6,960 nucleotides of DNA from CAYNND01 sp964398775 (GCA_964398775.1 CAYNND010000021.1:1-6960); one strand, 5' to 3'; shown: positions 1-6,441, numbered from the stretch's first letter. Notes: a model not told the origin generated them from the letters alone. Numbers and translations: made by a program.

Positions 1-102
1 CCACTGCTGGGTGTTTTTTATATTTGGTGGAAGCCGGAGCGACGACGCATCGAAGTACCCGAAGGGTATCTTTTGCGTTTCGCAAAACCGAAGGCGGCGT
101 GA
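1..102 (+). CDS. C-terminal fragment of a possible membrane protein (5'-truncated by window edge)
   Basis: The frame starting at base 1 is open for 33 codons and ends in TGA at 100-102. It reads as a hydrophobic, aromatic stretch (LLGVFYIWW) followed by a basic tail (KPERRR...FAKPKAA). That is the usual look of a last membrane helix with a positively charged cytoplasmic end. All three forward frames are open over these 100 bases, so the frame choice rests only on this protein-like character. No family can be named from so short a piece. The 108 bases between its stop and the next gene contain no other convincing coding region and no clear terminator. Confidence 0.4.
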   Translation, partial: PLLGVFYIWWKPERRRIEVPEGYLLRFAKPKAA

Positions 103-172
103 TTTTGTATAAGTAATCCTATTACCAAACAAGTGCAGAGTAGGTCGCGCAAGTCATTAGGATATAGAACGC

Positions 173-201
173 CTGACCACATATGAATAATCTGGTATGC
201 T
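173..201 (+). promoter_or_regulatory. Promoter of the PfkB kinase gene, extended -10 type
   Basis: The sequence TGG-TATGCT (193-201) is an extended -10 element. CTGACC at 173-178 is a 4/6 match to TTGACA with a 17-base spacer. The -10 ends only 9 bases before the ATG at 211, so transcription should begin within about 0-3 bases of the start codon. This implies a leaderless or nearly leaderless mRNA. No Shine-Dalgarno is visible. Confidence 0.55.
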
Positions 202-210
202 TGCAGGCAT

Positions 211-1140
211 ATGACCTCCACAATTTACGTCTCAGGTTCTATTGCTTTCGACCATCTTATGACAACAAAGCTCTCTCTACGTGGCTTATCATTTCCAGCG
301 CATGGCGTTGCTACGCACAGCATACTCTCAGACACCCTTTTTAAAAACGATGGTGGTACGGCTGCGAATATTGCGCATAGTATGTCACTCCTCGGCATGA
401 GCCCGACACTTATCAGTACGATTGGTTTTGATGGTGAAGCATATTTGGATCGGCTCACTCATCGTGGAGTCGATACATCGCACGTCACTGTTGTTAAGGA
501 GTTACCGACAGCACATGCCTCAGCACTTACCGATAGTGTGGGAAATCAAATATTTTTCTTTTGCCCTGGTGCATTAAATATTCCTGCACAATATCCAACT
601 GAGCATGCCAACTTTGCTATCATTGCTCCGGGAAATCATGCCGATATGTATGCACTTCCTGCGATCTATAGAAAACTTAAAATTGATTTTATATATGATC
701 CGGGGCAGATGATTCACTCACTCGCACCAGAGGCACTTATAGAAGGTATGACTGGAGCACACACCCTCATCATGAACGAATTTGAATGGGGTGAATTTTG
801 TACAAAACTCGGGATGGCAATTGATGACATTCTCCTTCGAGCTGAACGCGTTATTGTGACAAGAGGAGAGCGCGGCACGACGCTCTATACACGTGACGGA
901 GAATTGCATACTCAGGCAGTTGCAGTGGAAGCTGTAGACACCATGGGGGCAGGGGATGCATTTCGGGCTGGATATGTATATGGATTAACAAAAGGCACAC
1001 CGACTGAAACAGCAATTGATCTTGGAAGTACACTAGCGTCATTTTGTGTCGAAGAGCGAGGAACCCAGTCGCATCGCCCACCTATTGCAGAAATTGTTGC
1101 GAGATTTGAAAGCACATACGCAGGACAGTTTCCTCTATAG
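211..1140 (+). CDS. PfkB-family sugar/nucleoside kinase, probable adenosine kinase
   Basis: This 309-residue protein belongs to the PfkB (ribokinase/adenosine kinase) family of ATP-dependent cytosolic kinases. The N-terminal strand IYVSGSIAFD (5-14) is followed by the glycine-rich substrate-side motif NDGGTAANIA (46-55). The family NExE motif is at 189-192 (NEFE). VTRGERG (216-222) precedes the signature DTMGAGDAF (243-251), in which Asp249 is the expected catalytic base and the GAG residues form the anion hole. Length is normal for the family. The substrate is not fixed by the motifs. The next gene, 39 bases downstream, encodes S-adenosylhomocysteine hydrolase, which releases adenosine, so adenosine kinase is the best inference; another nucleoside or a sugar remains possible. 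The ATG at 211 sits just after a -10 element and places the first family strand at the expected distance from the N-terminus. Confidence 0.85.
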   Translation: MTSTIYVSGSIAFDHLMTTKLSLRGLSFPAHGVATHSILSDTLFKNDGGTAANIAHSMSLLGMSPTLISTIGFDGEAYLDRLTHRGVDTSHVTVVKELPTAHASALTDSVGNQIFFFCPGALNIPAQYPTEHANFAIIAPGNHADMYALPAIYRKLKIDFIYDPGQMIHSLAPEALIEGMTGAHTLIMNEFEWGEFCTKLGMAIDDILLRAERVIVTRGERGTTLYTRDGELHTQAVAVEAVDTMGAGDAFRAGYVYGLTKGTPTETAIDLGSTLASFCVEERGTQSHRPPIAEIVARFESTYAGQFPL

Positions 1141-1143
1141 CCC

Positions 1144-1172
1144 AAGACAAGTTGATTTCATGCAGGTATACT
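1144..1172 (+). promoter_or_regulatory. Promoter of the S-adenosylhomocysteine hydrolase gene
   Basis: TATACT at 1167-1172 matches the -10 consensus at 5 of 6 bases. AAGACA at 1144-1149 matches TTGACA at 4 of 6 with a 17-base spacer. Only 7 bases separate the -10 from the ATG at 1180, so the predicted start of transcription falls on or next to the start codon. The hydrolase may therefore be transcribed separately as well as with the upstream kinase. Confidence 0.6.
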
Positions 1173-1179
1173 ACTGAAC

Positions 1180-2421
1180 ATGAAAACTGATATTTTAAAA
1201 CGGGGAATTTCAAGAATAGAGTGGGCAGATACAGACATGCCAGTCTTGCAGCGTATTCGTGAGCGCTTTGCAAAGGAGCAACCCTTTAGAGGAGTGAGGC
1301 TTGCAGCAGTTCTGCATGTAACCGCAGAGACTGCTAATCTAGTCAGGGCGCTCAAAACAGGTGGAGCAGAGGTACACCTCGCTGCTTCAAACCCACTTTC
1401 AACACAAGATGATGTAGTATCAGCTTTGAATCAGCATTATGGGATTACCACATATGCAAAACGAGGTGAGTCTAAGAAAGAATTTTTTGCTCATATCAAA
1501 ACTCTTATTAAAACTCACCCGCACGTTACTATGGATGATGGTGCAGATCTTGTTTCAACGCTCCATACTGAGTACCCAAAGCAACTCACTGAGATATATG
1601 GTGGTACCGAAGAGACTACAACGGGCGTGATACGTCTACGCTCAATGAGTGCCGCTGGTGCACTACGATTTCCTGTTGTCGCTGTAAACGATGCAAAAAC
1701 AAAAAATCTTTTTGATAATCGTTATGGTACTGGGCAGTCAACGATAGACAGCATCATGCGCGCTACTGATGTACTGATTGCAGGAAAGACGTTTGTAATT
1801 GCAGGATATGGATGGTGTGGAAAAGGACTCGCACAGCGAGCGAGAGGTATGGGTGCTCGAGTCATTATCACTGAAGTAGACGCTGTAAAAGCGCTTGAGG
1901 CTGCAATGGATGGATGCTCGGTTATGAAAATGAAAGACGCAGCATCTATAGGAGATATATTCTGTACTGTGACTGGGAATAAAGACGTCATCACAGCAGA
2001 ACACTTTAAAAAAATGAAAGATGGAGCGATTGTATGTAACTCCGGTCACTTTGATGTGGAAGTTTCAGTTTCAGACCTTCAAAAAATAGCCTCAAAAGTA
2101 CGACAGCAGGTGCGAGCACATGTCGATGAATACACCGTAGGTACATCGAGGATTCACCTCCTTGCAGAGGGACGCCTCGTAAACCTTGGCGCTGCAGAGG
2201 GCCACCCAGCTTCAGTTATGGACATGAGTTTTGCGACTCAGGCACTTTCTGCAGAGTGGATAGTGAAGACGTATGCCTCACTTGATGCGCAGGTGCACCC
2301 TGTCCCTGAGTTCATAGAAGATGCTGTCTCACTTGAAAAACTTAAAACACTTGGTATCGCAATTGATACACTGACACCTCAGCAAAAAAAGTATCTTGCT
2401 TCATGGCAAGAGGGAACGTAA
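1180..2421 (+). CDS. ahcY: S-adenosylhomocysteine hydrolase (adenosylhomocysteinase), NAD-dependent
   Basis: This enzyme reversibly splits S-adenosylhomocysteine, the inhibitory by-product of SAM-dependent methylation, into adenosine and homocysteine using tightly bound NAD. The 413 residues contain all the expected motifs in order: DDGAD (119-123), EETTTG (144-149), NDAKTK (170-175) with the catalytic Lys/Asp region, FDNRYGTGQS (178-187), the Rossmann loop GYGWCGKG (209-216), NSGHFD (287-292) and NLGAAEGHP (335-343). The NDAKTK, NRYGTGQS and GYGWCGKG variants resemble the shorter Thermotoga/archaeal type. The protein ends in SWQEGT and lacks the KxxxYRY tail of the eukaryotic/proteobacterial type. 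A related archaeal group acts on S-inosylhomocysteine, but the neighbouring nucleoside kinase favours adenosine as product. No Shine-Dalgarno is present. The gene converges on the channel gene with a 3-base gap and has no clear terminator of its own. Confidence 0.95.
   Translation: MKTDILKRGISRIEWADTDMPVLQRIRERFAKEQPFRGVRLAAVLHVTAETANLVRALKTGGAEVHLAASNPLSTQDDVVSALNQHYGITTYAKRGESKKEFFAHIKTLIKTHPHVTMDDGADLVSTLHTEYPKQLTEIYGGTEETTTGVIRLRSMSAAGALRFPVVAVNDAKTKNLFDNRYGTGQSTIDSIMRATDVLIAGKTFVIAGYGWCGKGLAQRARGMGARVIITEVDAVKALEAAMDGCSVMKMKDAASIGDIFCTVTGNKDVITAEHFKKMKDGAIVCNSGHFDVEVSVSDLQKIASKVRQQVRAHVDEYTVGTSRIHLLAEGRLVNLGAAEGHPASVMDMSFATQALSAEWIVKTYASLDAQVHPVPEFIEDAVSLEKLKTLGIAIDTLTPQQKKYLASWQEGT
2384..2411 (-). 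terminator. Rho-independent terminator of the mscS-like gene, inside the ahcY 3' end
   Basis: Read on the minus strand, TCTTGC (2411-2406), a 6-base loop and GCAAGA (2399-2394) form a perfect 6-bp stem. This is followed by TAC and then seven T (2390-2384). It begins 13 bases past the channel gene's stop codon. The stem is short and the T-run is 3 bases away, so it would be a moderate terminator. It lies within the coding sequence of the convergent ahcY gene. Confidence 0.55.
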
Positions 2422-2424
2422 GCG

Positions 2425-3366
2425 CTATTTAGATTTTTTAACAGATCTGAGTGATTCGATGAAAGCAACGATTTTCTCTTTTCGAGCGAGTGCTTTTGCA
2501 GGGTCTGCAATAAAGCTAATCTTAACCAGGACCTCACCATCGTCATCATAATCATAGTTCATTTTGTACCGAGTTCCTGAAAAGCCGCGATAATTACCTA
2601 CATGCTCAAGTCTGCGCATAGGAAGTTCATCATCAAGGAAATCTTTTGTTTTTTGAAGCCAATCTGAGAAATTAACTCCGAAAGATTCAGAGTTGTATAC
2701 AGCTTGGATAACCACTCGGCGGTAATTGTCAGTTTTGAGCTCCTGGCGCTCAACGAGGTTATTCAAAAAGAAAAAATTTGGGACATGAATTAGCTTGCCA
2801 TTGTATTCACCGTTATCATCTTTTCCTGCAAGTGATGTAAGGATCGGCTTAATGCGAACGATTTCACCGAGTGTACCATTCACACGCACATCATCGCCGA
2901 TGTCATAATGGGAAAGTACAAACAAATATCCAAACAGTGAGTTCACTGTCTCTCGAAGTGCAAGGATGAGTGCACCCAAGGCCACAAGTAAGTAGCTGAA
3001 GAGCTGCACATCGTAGAGTAAACTTCCGAGAAGAAACAAGAAAATAACTGCAGCAAGGCGCATTAAGTCTACAACTTGTGCCCGCTTGTTGTATCGCAAA
3101 GACATTTGTTCTACGTCGCGTGCGTCAGTAGCTTCATCTTTCCTTTTCTCAAATTCAAGTTTGAGTCTATGCTTTACATAGCGGAGTATCGACTCAAACG
3201 CAAGAAATATTGCAACGAGAAGCATCGCTGCGATCACTGGTTTTTGTGAAAGTATCTCAATCATGTATGCAATGATGGTACCACAAAACTTCCACATACT
3301 TTTCCACAGACTCGTGTTGCTCAGCAAAAAGTATGTCATACTACTGGTATGGTTTACGGCGGACAT
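2425..3366 (-). CDS. MscS-family mechanosensitive ion channel
   Basis: This 313-residue inner-membrane protein is a small-conductance mechanosensitive channel homologue, opened by membrane tension to release solutes during hypo-osmotic shock. Hydrophobic segments lie at about 43-60, 100-117 and 121-137. The last runs into the pore-lining amphipathic helix LRETVNSLFGYLFVLSHY (137-154). The diagnostic MscS beta domain follows: DIGDDVRVNGTLGEIVRIKP (155-174) and KLIHVPNFFFLNN (191-203), close to the family pattern GDxVxVxGxxGxVxxI and ...IPNxxxxxx. A cytoplasmic alpha/beta C-terminal domain ends in a basic tail. A charged stretch (64-92) between the first and second segments is probably a cytosolic loop or coiled helix. 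The start is uncertain. The ATG at 3366 is preceded at 8 bases by TATGCT on the minus strand, as for other genes here. In-frame ATGs at 3339, 3297 and 3264 are alternatives, and 3297 has a weak GGAA upstream. Confidence 0.9.
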   Translation of the reverse strand: MSAVNHTSSMTYFLLSNTSLWKSMWKFCGTIIAYMIEILSQKPVIAAMLLVAIFLAFESILRYVKHRLKLEFEKRKDEATDARDVEQMSLRYNKRAQVVDLMRLAAVIFLFLLGSLLYDVQLFSYLLVALGALILALRETVNSLFGYLFVLSHYDIGDDVRVNGTLGEIVRIKPILTSLAGKDDNGEYNGKLIHVPNFFFLNNLVERQELKTDNYRRVVIQAVYNSESFGVNFSDWLQKTKDFLDDELPMRRLEHVGNYRGFSGTRYKMNYDYDDDGEVLVKISFIADPAKALARKEKIVAFIESLRSVKKSK

Positions 3367-3374
3367 TAATTATC

Positions 3375-3380
3375 AGCATA
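3375..3380 (-). promoter_or_regulatory. Putative -10 element of the mscS-like gene
   Basis: On the minus strand, TATGCT (3380-3375) is followed after 8 bases by the ATG at 3366. The same hexamer precedes the PfkB gene at 9 bases. No convincing -35 is seen at 16-18 bases. It supports the long start for the channel gene and a leaderless transcript. Confidence 0.4.
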
Positions 3381-3419
3381 TCGTTTCTCAGAGAGTGCAT
3401 GATCTCAAGAAACTGATTC

Positions 3420-3449
3420 AAAAAGGAACCCGAGAGGGTTCTTTTTTTT
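3420..3449 (+). terminator. Strong hairpin terminator in the divergent intergenic region
   Basis: GAACCC (3426-3431), a GAGA loop (3432-3435) and GGGTTC (3436-3441) form a perfect 6-bp stem. A G-T pair and A-T pairs extend it through the flanking A-run (3420-3424) and the T-run, which has eight T at 3442-3449. It is a textbook intrinsic terminator on the plus strand. On the minus strand a five-T run makes it weakly bidirectional. No protein gene on the plus strand ends just before it. It would stop transcripts reading through from ahcY antisense to the channel gene, or a short RNA begun at about 3349. Confidence 0.8.
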
Positions 3450-3460
3450 GTTTCTGTGCG

Positions 3461-3466
3461 TATACT
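3461..3466 (+). promoter_or_regulatory. -10 element of the tandem ATP-grasp operon
   Basis: TATACT at 3461-3466 lies directly after the 3420-3449 terminator and exactly 6 bases before the ATG at 3473. The expected -35 position falls inside the terminator T-run and shows no good TTGACA match. The closeness to the ATG implies a leaderless mRNA and decides the start codon. Confidence 0.55.
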
Positions 3467-3472
3467 GTGCGT

Positions 3473-4675
3473 ATGAACTTCGTTGAGTATAAGGAAAAAA
3501 TTGGGTCATGTTCATTTTGCGGTAATAGTCCAGTACCACACATACCGACATTTGTCTTTCAAACATTCAATATATTTGTAGGTCTTGTGTACCAACGCCT
3601 TGTCTCCTTGAAGATGTATCGTGTCATCACACTTGGGATTCGCTATGTGTTCTCATGGGTGCAACGAATGCACTATCCACTTGCAATGTACATAGGCGTA
3701 CTCAAATTTTCGGATGTTCTCGAAAAAGCTACAACGTACCGCTCTCAGGTAATATGGGAAGAGGCTCAAAAACGTGGCATACCTATGCAACAAATGATTG
3801 TCTTTGGAAGAGCTGTTGATGTATACAGGATGCTATTAAAAGGGCACTGGTGGTATTTTGAAAGTATCCCGTTGCCGTATTGGCTGGATCAGTCAGATTA
3901 TGCATGGATGGATGACAAATACTTGCTTAAAGAACGTTTGGCAAAACATGCAACACCTGTTCCGCGATGTGTTTCAGTCACAACTGAAAAGCAAGCTATT
4001 TCAGCGTTCAAAACCTTTTCTGGACCTGTTGTGGTAAAGCCACGAATTGGCTCGCGCGCTCGACATACTACGGTCAATGTCTCAACAGAGAAAGAACTTC
4101 TCATTGCGTTTCATTGCGCTCAGCAACTCTGCTTCAATGTAGTTATAGAAGAGTATCTCCTTGGTAGTGTGTGTCGAGCGACAACTGTCGGCGGCGTATT
4201 GCGGGGCTTCCTTCGTGGTGAAGCGCCATTTGTGATTGGTAATGGTATGGACACAATAGAGCAGCTAGTGGCTAAAAAAAATGCAGTACGACCTGAACGC
4301 GTGGCAGAGATTACTCTTACTGCTGACCATGACTCACATATGCGCAGACAAGGTTACTCGCGGAGTTCAATTCCGAACAAAGATGTAGTGGTATCACTCA
4401 ACTTGCATACCGGAAGACTATTTGGGGGAGAGACAGAAGAGTATGGTGAAGCTATACACCCGTCCATCAAGTCAGCAATCGAGTCGGCGGCGAAAGCACT
4501 TTCAGCACCGCTTATAGGTTTCGACATTATTCTTCAAGACCCGCTCACTGAGCCTCGCAAAGGTTCTTGGGGCATCATTGAAGCAAACACGCTCCCGTTT
4601 ATAGACCTTCACTATCTTCCTCTCAAGGGGTATCCGAGTCCAATTGCAAAGTATATTTTCAACTTATGGGAATGA
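3473..4675 (+). CDS. ATP-grasp protein with cyanophycin-synthetase-like domain, first of tandem pair
   Basis: The ATP-grasp fold couples ATP hydrolysis to joining a carboxylate with an amine or thiol through an acyl-phosphate. In this 400-residue protein the fold spans about 145-400: MDDKYLLKERL (146-156), VVVKPRIGSRARH (186-198) with ATP-binding Lys189, the hinge VVIEEYL (223-229), and FVIGNG (253-258) followed by TIEQLV. This is the pattern also seen in cyanophycin synthetase. Probable Mg ligands are Asp351 (GFDIIL) and Glu370/Asn372 (IIEANT). The N-terminal part carries CSFCG (13-17) and a hydrophobic, aromatic stretch (25-78) that may associate with the membrane; I recognise no family there. 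The frame stays open further upstream to 3263, but that extension would cross the terminator and overlap the divergent gene, so 3473 is chosen. It overlaps the next, paralogous gene. The substrate is unknown. Confidence 0.8.
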   Translation: MNFVEYKEKIGSCSFCGNSPVPHIPTFVFQTFNIFVGLVYQRLVSLKMYRVITLGIRYVFSWVQRMHYPLAMYIGVLKFSDVLEKATTYRSQVIWEEAQKRGIPMQQMIVFGRAVDVYRMLLKGHWWYFESIPLPYWLDQSDYAWMDDKYLLKERLAKHATPVPRCVSVTTEKQAISAFKTFSGPVVVKPRIGSRARHTTVNVSTEKELLIAFHCAQQLCFNVVIEEYLLGSVCRATTVGGVLRGFLRGEAPFVIGNGMDTIEQLVAKKNAVRPERVAEITLTADHDSHMRRQGYSRSSIPNKDVVVSLNLHTGRLFGGETEEYGEAIHPSIKSAIESAAKALSAPLIGFDIILQDPLTEPRKGSWGIIEANTLPFIDLHYLPLKGYPSPIAKYIFNLWE

Positions 4676-5883
4676 TAGGAATCTCAAATACTCCATTGAG
4701 ACTCCCTCACTGTGATGCGTGCGGAGAGATGCGTGTGATACATCCTCTTGAAAAGTTCCTTTCTTGGGTAGAAGAGAGAACTGAACATGAAAGTTTTCGT
4801 ACAATACCTCGTGCAAAACGTGATGCAGGGAAGCAGTATGCGCTTGCTCGCTTTTTCGAGAAAATTGGTATTGCGCAACTTCACGCTGACCCACACTACA
4901 CAAATGATAGCCGAGTGCACGCACTTTTTGAGGGAGCTGCTGAAGCAGGTCTACAGTTATACGCATATGAAATACTTGGTAAGCACGTTTCTTTTTTCCT
5001 TGAAGATGCAGCAGCCCGAATACTAATGTTTACGCATTTACCGCATGAATTGTTGGAATATCACTCACCGATTTGTATTGACGACAAGTATGCATTGGCA
5101 ACATTTCTCCATGAAAATGGAGTACAAGTTCCGCGAACATGGTGTGTGCGTTCAGTAGCAGAATTCGAGCAGTTACAGATTACTACAATGCCTTTGGTTA
5201 CAAAACCATGTATTGGCACACGAGGAAGGCATACTTCGCTGCATCTCGACTCAAATGAATCACTAAGAAATGGTCTCATCACTGCATTGCAGGTGTCGAC
5301 TCGTGTTGTGATTCAAGAAGAACTGCGGGGAACTGTCTATCGTTTTACTGTTCTTGGAGGTTCATCGGTGTATGTAGGAAAGCGTGAGTATCCATTTGTT
5401 GTAGGTGATGGTCACTCAACCATAGCAGCCCTTGTTGAACGTGAGAATATAAACCCTATCCGAGACGGTATCTACTTTCGCAAGATGCCGTTTGGAGCGC
5501 ATGAGCGCGCATACCTAGAGCATACAGGGTACACGGTGGACACAGTCCTCCAAAAAGGTGAGCACTGTACTGTAAGTGATAAAAATAGTCGAAGGAACGG
5601 CACTGTTGTAGCAGATGTTACAAGTAAAGTACATCCAAGTATCATTTCCTATATCTTGAAAGCAGCGCAACTGCTGCAATCGCCGATACTTGGCTTCGAT
5701 GTAATTCTTGAAAATCACGAACATGCGCTTGAAAGCCAGCGTGGGGGAATTATCGAGTGTAATTCTGTACCATACTTAGATGTGCACCATCGTGTAGCTT
5801 CGGGAACTGCATTCAACGTTGCAGCAGAGCTATTTTCTTTCGTTTCCGTAGAGCACCATTTGCAAGGAAAGAGTGCATACTAG
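4666..5883 (+). CDS. ATP-grasp protein with cyanophycin-synthetase-like domain, second of tandem pair
   Basis: This 405-residue protein is a distant paralogue of the preceding gene. Its ATP-grasp fold runs from about IDDKYALATFL (138-148), through PLVTKPCIGTRGRH (176-189) with Lys180 and the hinge VVIQEEL (214-220), to FVVGDGHSTIAALVERE (244-260). The last stretch is very close to cyanophycin synthetase. GFDVIL (Asp345) and IIECNS (Glu364, Asn366) are the probable metal ligands. The N-terminus carries PHCDACG (14-20), a CxxCG motif like that of its partner. No Mur-ligase domain follows, so this is not a full cyanophycin synthetase. The ATG at 4666 overlaps the upstream gene by 10 bases. An ATG at 4672 would give an ATGA overlap and a 403-residue protein, and both fit translational coupling. 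The pair probably acts together, perhaps in ligating amino acids or a peptide, but the substrate cannot be read from sequence. Confidence 0.8.
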   Translation: MGMIGISNTPLRLPHCDACGEMRVIHPLEKFLSWVEERTEHESFRTIPRAKRDAGKQYALARFFEKIGIAQLHADPHYTNDSRVHALFEGAAEAGLQLYAYEILGKHVSFFLEDAAARILMFTHLPHELLEYHSPICIDDKYALATFLHENGVQVPRTWCVRSVAEFEQLQITTMPLVTKPCIGTRGRHTSLHLDSNESLRNGLITALQVSTRVVIQEELRGTVYRFTVLGGSSVYVGKREYPFVVGDGHSTIAALVERENINPIRDGIYFRKMPFGAHERAYLEHTGYTVDTVLQKGEHCTVSDKNSRRNGTVVADVTSKVHPSIISYILKAAQLLQSPILGFDVILENHEHALESQRGGIIECNSVPYLDVHHRVASGTAFNVAAELFSFVSVEHHLQGKSAY

Positions 5884-5889
5884 TATACT
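5884..5889 (+). promoter_or_regulatory. -10 element of the DoxX-like gene
   Basis: TATACT immediately follows the stop codon of the second ATP-grasp gene. Transcription would start near 5896, giving a leader of about 26 bases to the ATG at 5922 or 8 bases to the GTG at 5904. No Shine-Dalgarno lies in that leader. No terminator is visible between the ATP-grasp gene and this element. Confidence 0.45.
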
Positions 5890-5921
5890 TACTGTATTAG
5901 TCAGTGCGCATAAATAATTAC

Positions 5922-6365
5922 ATGCATATGTTTGGTCAATATAGTGGTTACGTTCAAGCAGCAGCTCGAGTACTTCTCGGCTCACTCTTTTTTGTTACTG
6001 GAGCAGGGATTGTCTTCGGTGGCGCAGCAGCATTTAATGGGTACCAGAGTATGATAGTCAGCGCTGGAATCCCAATGGCAGGACTCGCAGCGGTTATTGC
6101 AATTGCAATAAAACTTTTTGGTGGGGCGGCGCTTGCTCTTGGTTTCAAGGCTCGATACGCAGCTATATCGCTAGCAGTCTTTACATTGCTTGCAACATAT
6201 TTCTTCCATGGACCTGGAACATGGGGAGATCCAGCAACGGGGTATGTAAACTACCTCATGGCACTCAAAAACCTTTCAATCATCGGTGGTTTGCTCCTCG
6301 TAGCAAATAATGGTGCTGGAGCTATGGCACTTAAGTGCAACGACACCTGCAAGTGGTGCCAGTAA
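5922..6365 (+). CDS. DoxX-family integral membrane protein
   Basis: This small, very hydrophobic protein (147 residues from the ATG at 5922) has four predicted membrane helices, the size and layout of the DoxX family. Numbered from the in-frame GTG at 5904, the segments are about 21-42 (ARVLLGSLFFVTGAGIVFGG), 58-80, 84-102 and 121-136. The first carries the usual RxxLGxxFxxxG-type pattern. A loop with HGPGTWGDP (102-110) precedes the last helix, whose start LKNLSIIGGLLL is typical of the family. DoxX relatives sit in membranes and have been linked to quinone, thiosulfate or oxidative-stress functions, but the biochemical role of most members is unknown. The tail after the last helix holds three cysteines (CNDTCKWCQ). 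Starts at GTG 5904 or ATG 5928 are possible; the ATGs fit the family's usual N-terminus better. Confidence 0.8.
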   Translation: MHMFGQYSGYVQAAARVLLGSLFFVTGAGIVFGGAAAFNGYQSMIVSAGIPMAGLAAVIAIAIKLFGGAALALGFKARYAAISLAVFTLLATYFFHGPGTWGDPATGYVNYLMALKNLSIIGGLLLVANNGAGAMALKCNDTCKWCQ

Positions 6366-6385
6366 GAATTGCATAATAGTATACA

Positions 6386-6409
6386 CAAAAGCCACATACG
6401 GGGCTTTTG
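6386..6409 (+). terminator. Hairpin terminator after the DoxX-like gene
   Basis: CAAAAGCC (6386-6393), an 8-base loop and GGCTTTTG (6402-6409) form a perfect 8-bp stem starting 20 bases after the DoxX stop codon. The T-run is only the four T inside the 3' arm. Its position between two plus-strand genes, each with its own promoter-like element, supports a terminator of modest strength. Confidence 0.6.
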
Positions 6410-6430
6410 CATTGTGCACGTTTCAGCATG

Positions 6431-6441
6431 TGGTATACAAT
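6431..6441 (+). promoter_or_regulatory. Extended -10 promoter of the FtsB-like gene
   Basis: TGG-TATACA (6431-6439), overlapping TACAAT (6436-6441), lies 6-8 bases before the ATG at 6448. This is the same spacing as other genes in the window. GGAG at 6442-6445 resembles a Shine-Dalgarno but is only 2 bases from the ATG, too close to work normally. A leaderless mRNA is therefore the better reading. Confidence 0.5.

Noticed and set aside
71..87. TTTTGCG-ttt-CGCAAAA inverted repeat as a terminator
   Set aside because: It lies before the TGA of the first partial frame, has a 3-base loop and is not followed by a T-run. It is more likely chance or coding sequence.
3263..3472. N-terminal extension of the first ATP-grasp protein to an ATG at 3263
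   Set aside because: It would overlap the divergent channel gene, translate through a strong terminator hairpin and -10 element, and add 70 residues with no family resemblance. The ATG at 3473 has a -10 element at 6 bases.
4664..4966. Minus-strand open frames across the ATP-grasp genes (also near 5061-5282 and 5515-5724)
   Set aside because: They are shadows of the plus-strand genes. None shows a recognisable domain, promoter spacing or membrane pattern of its own.
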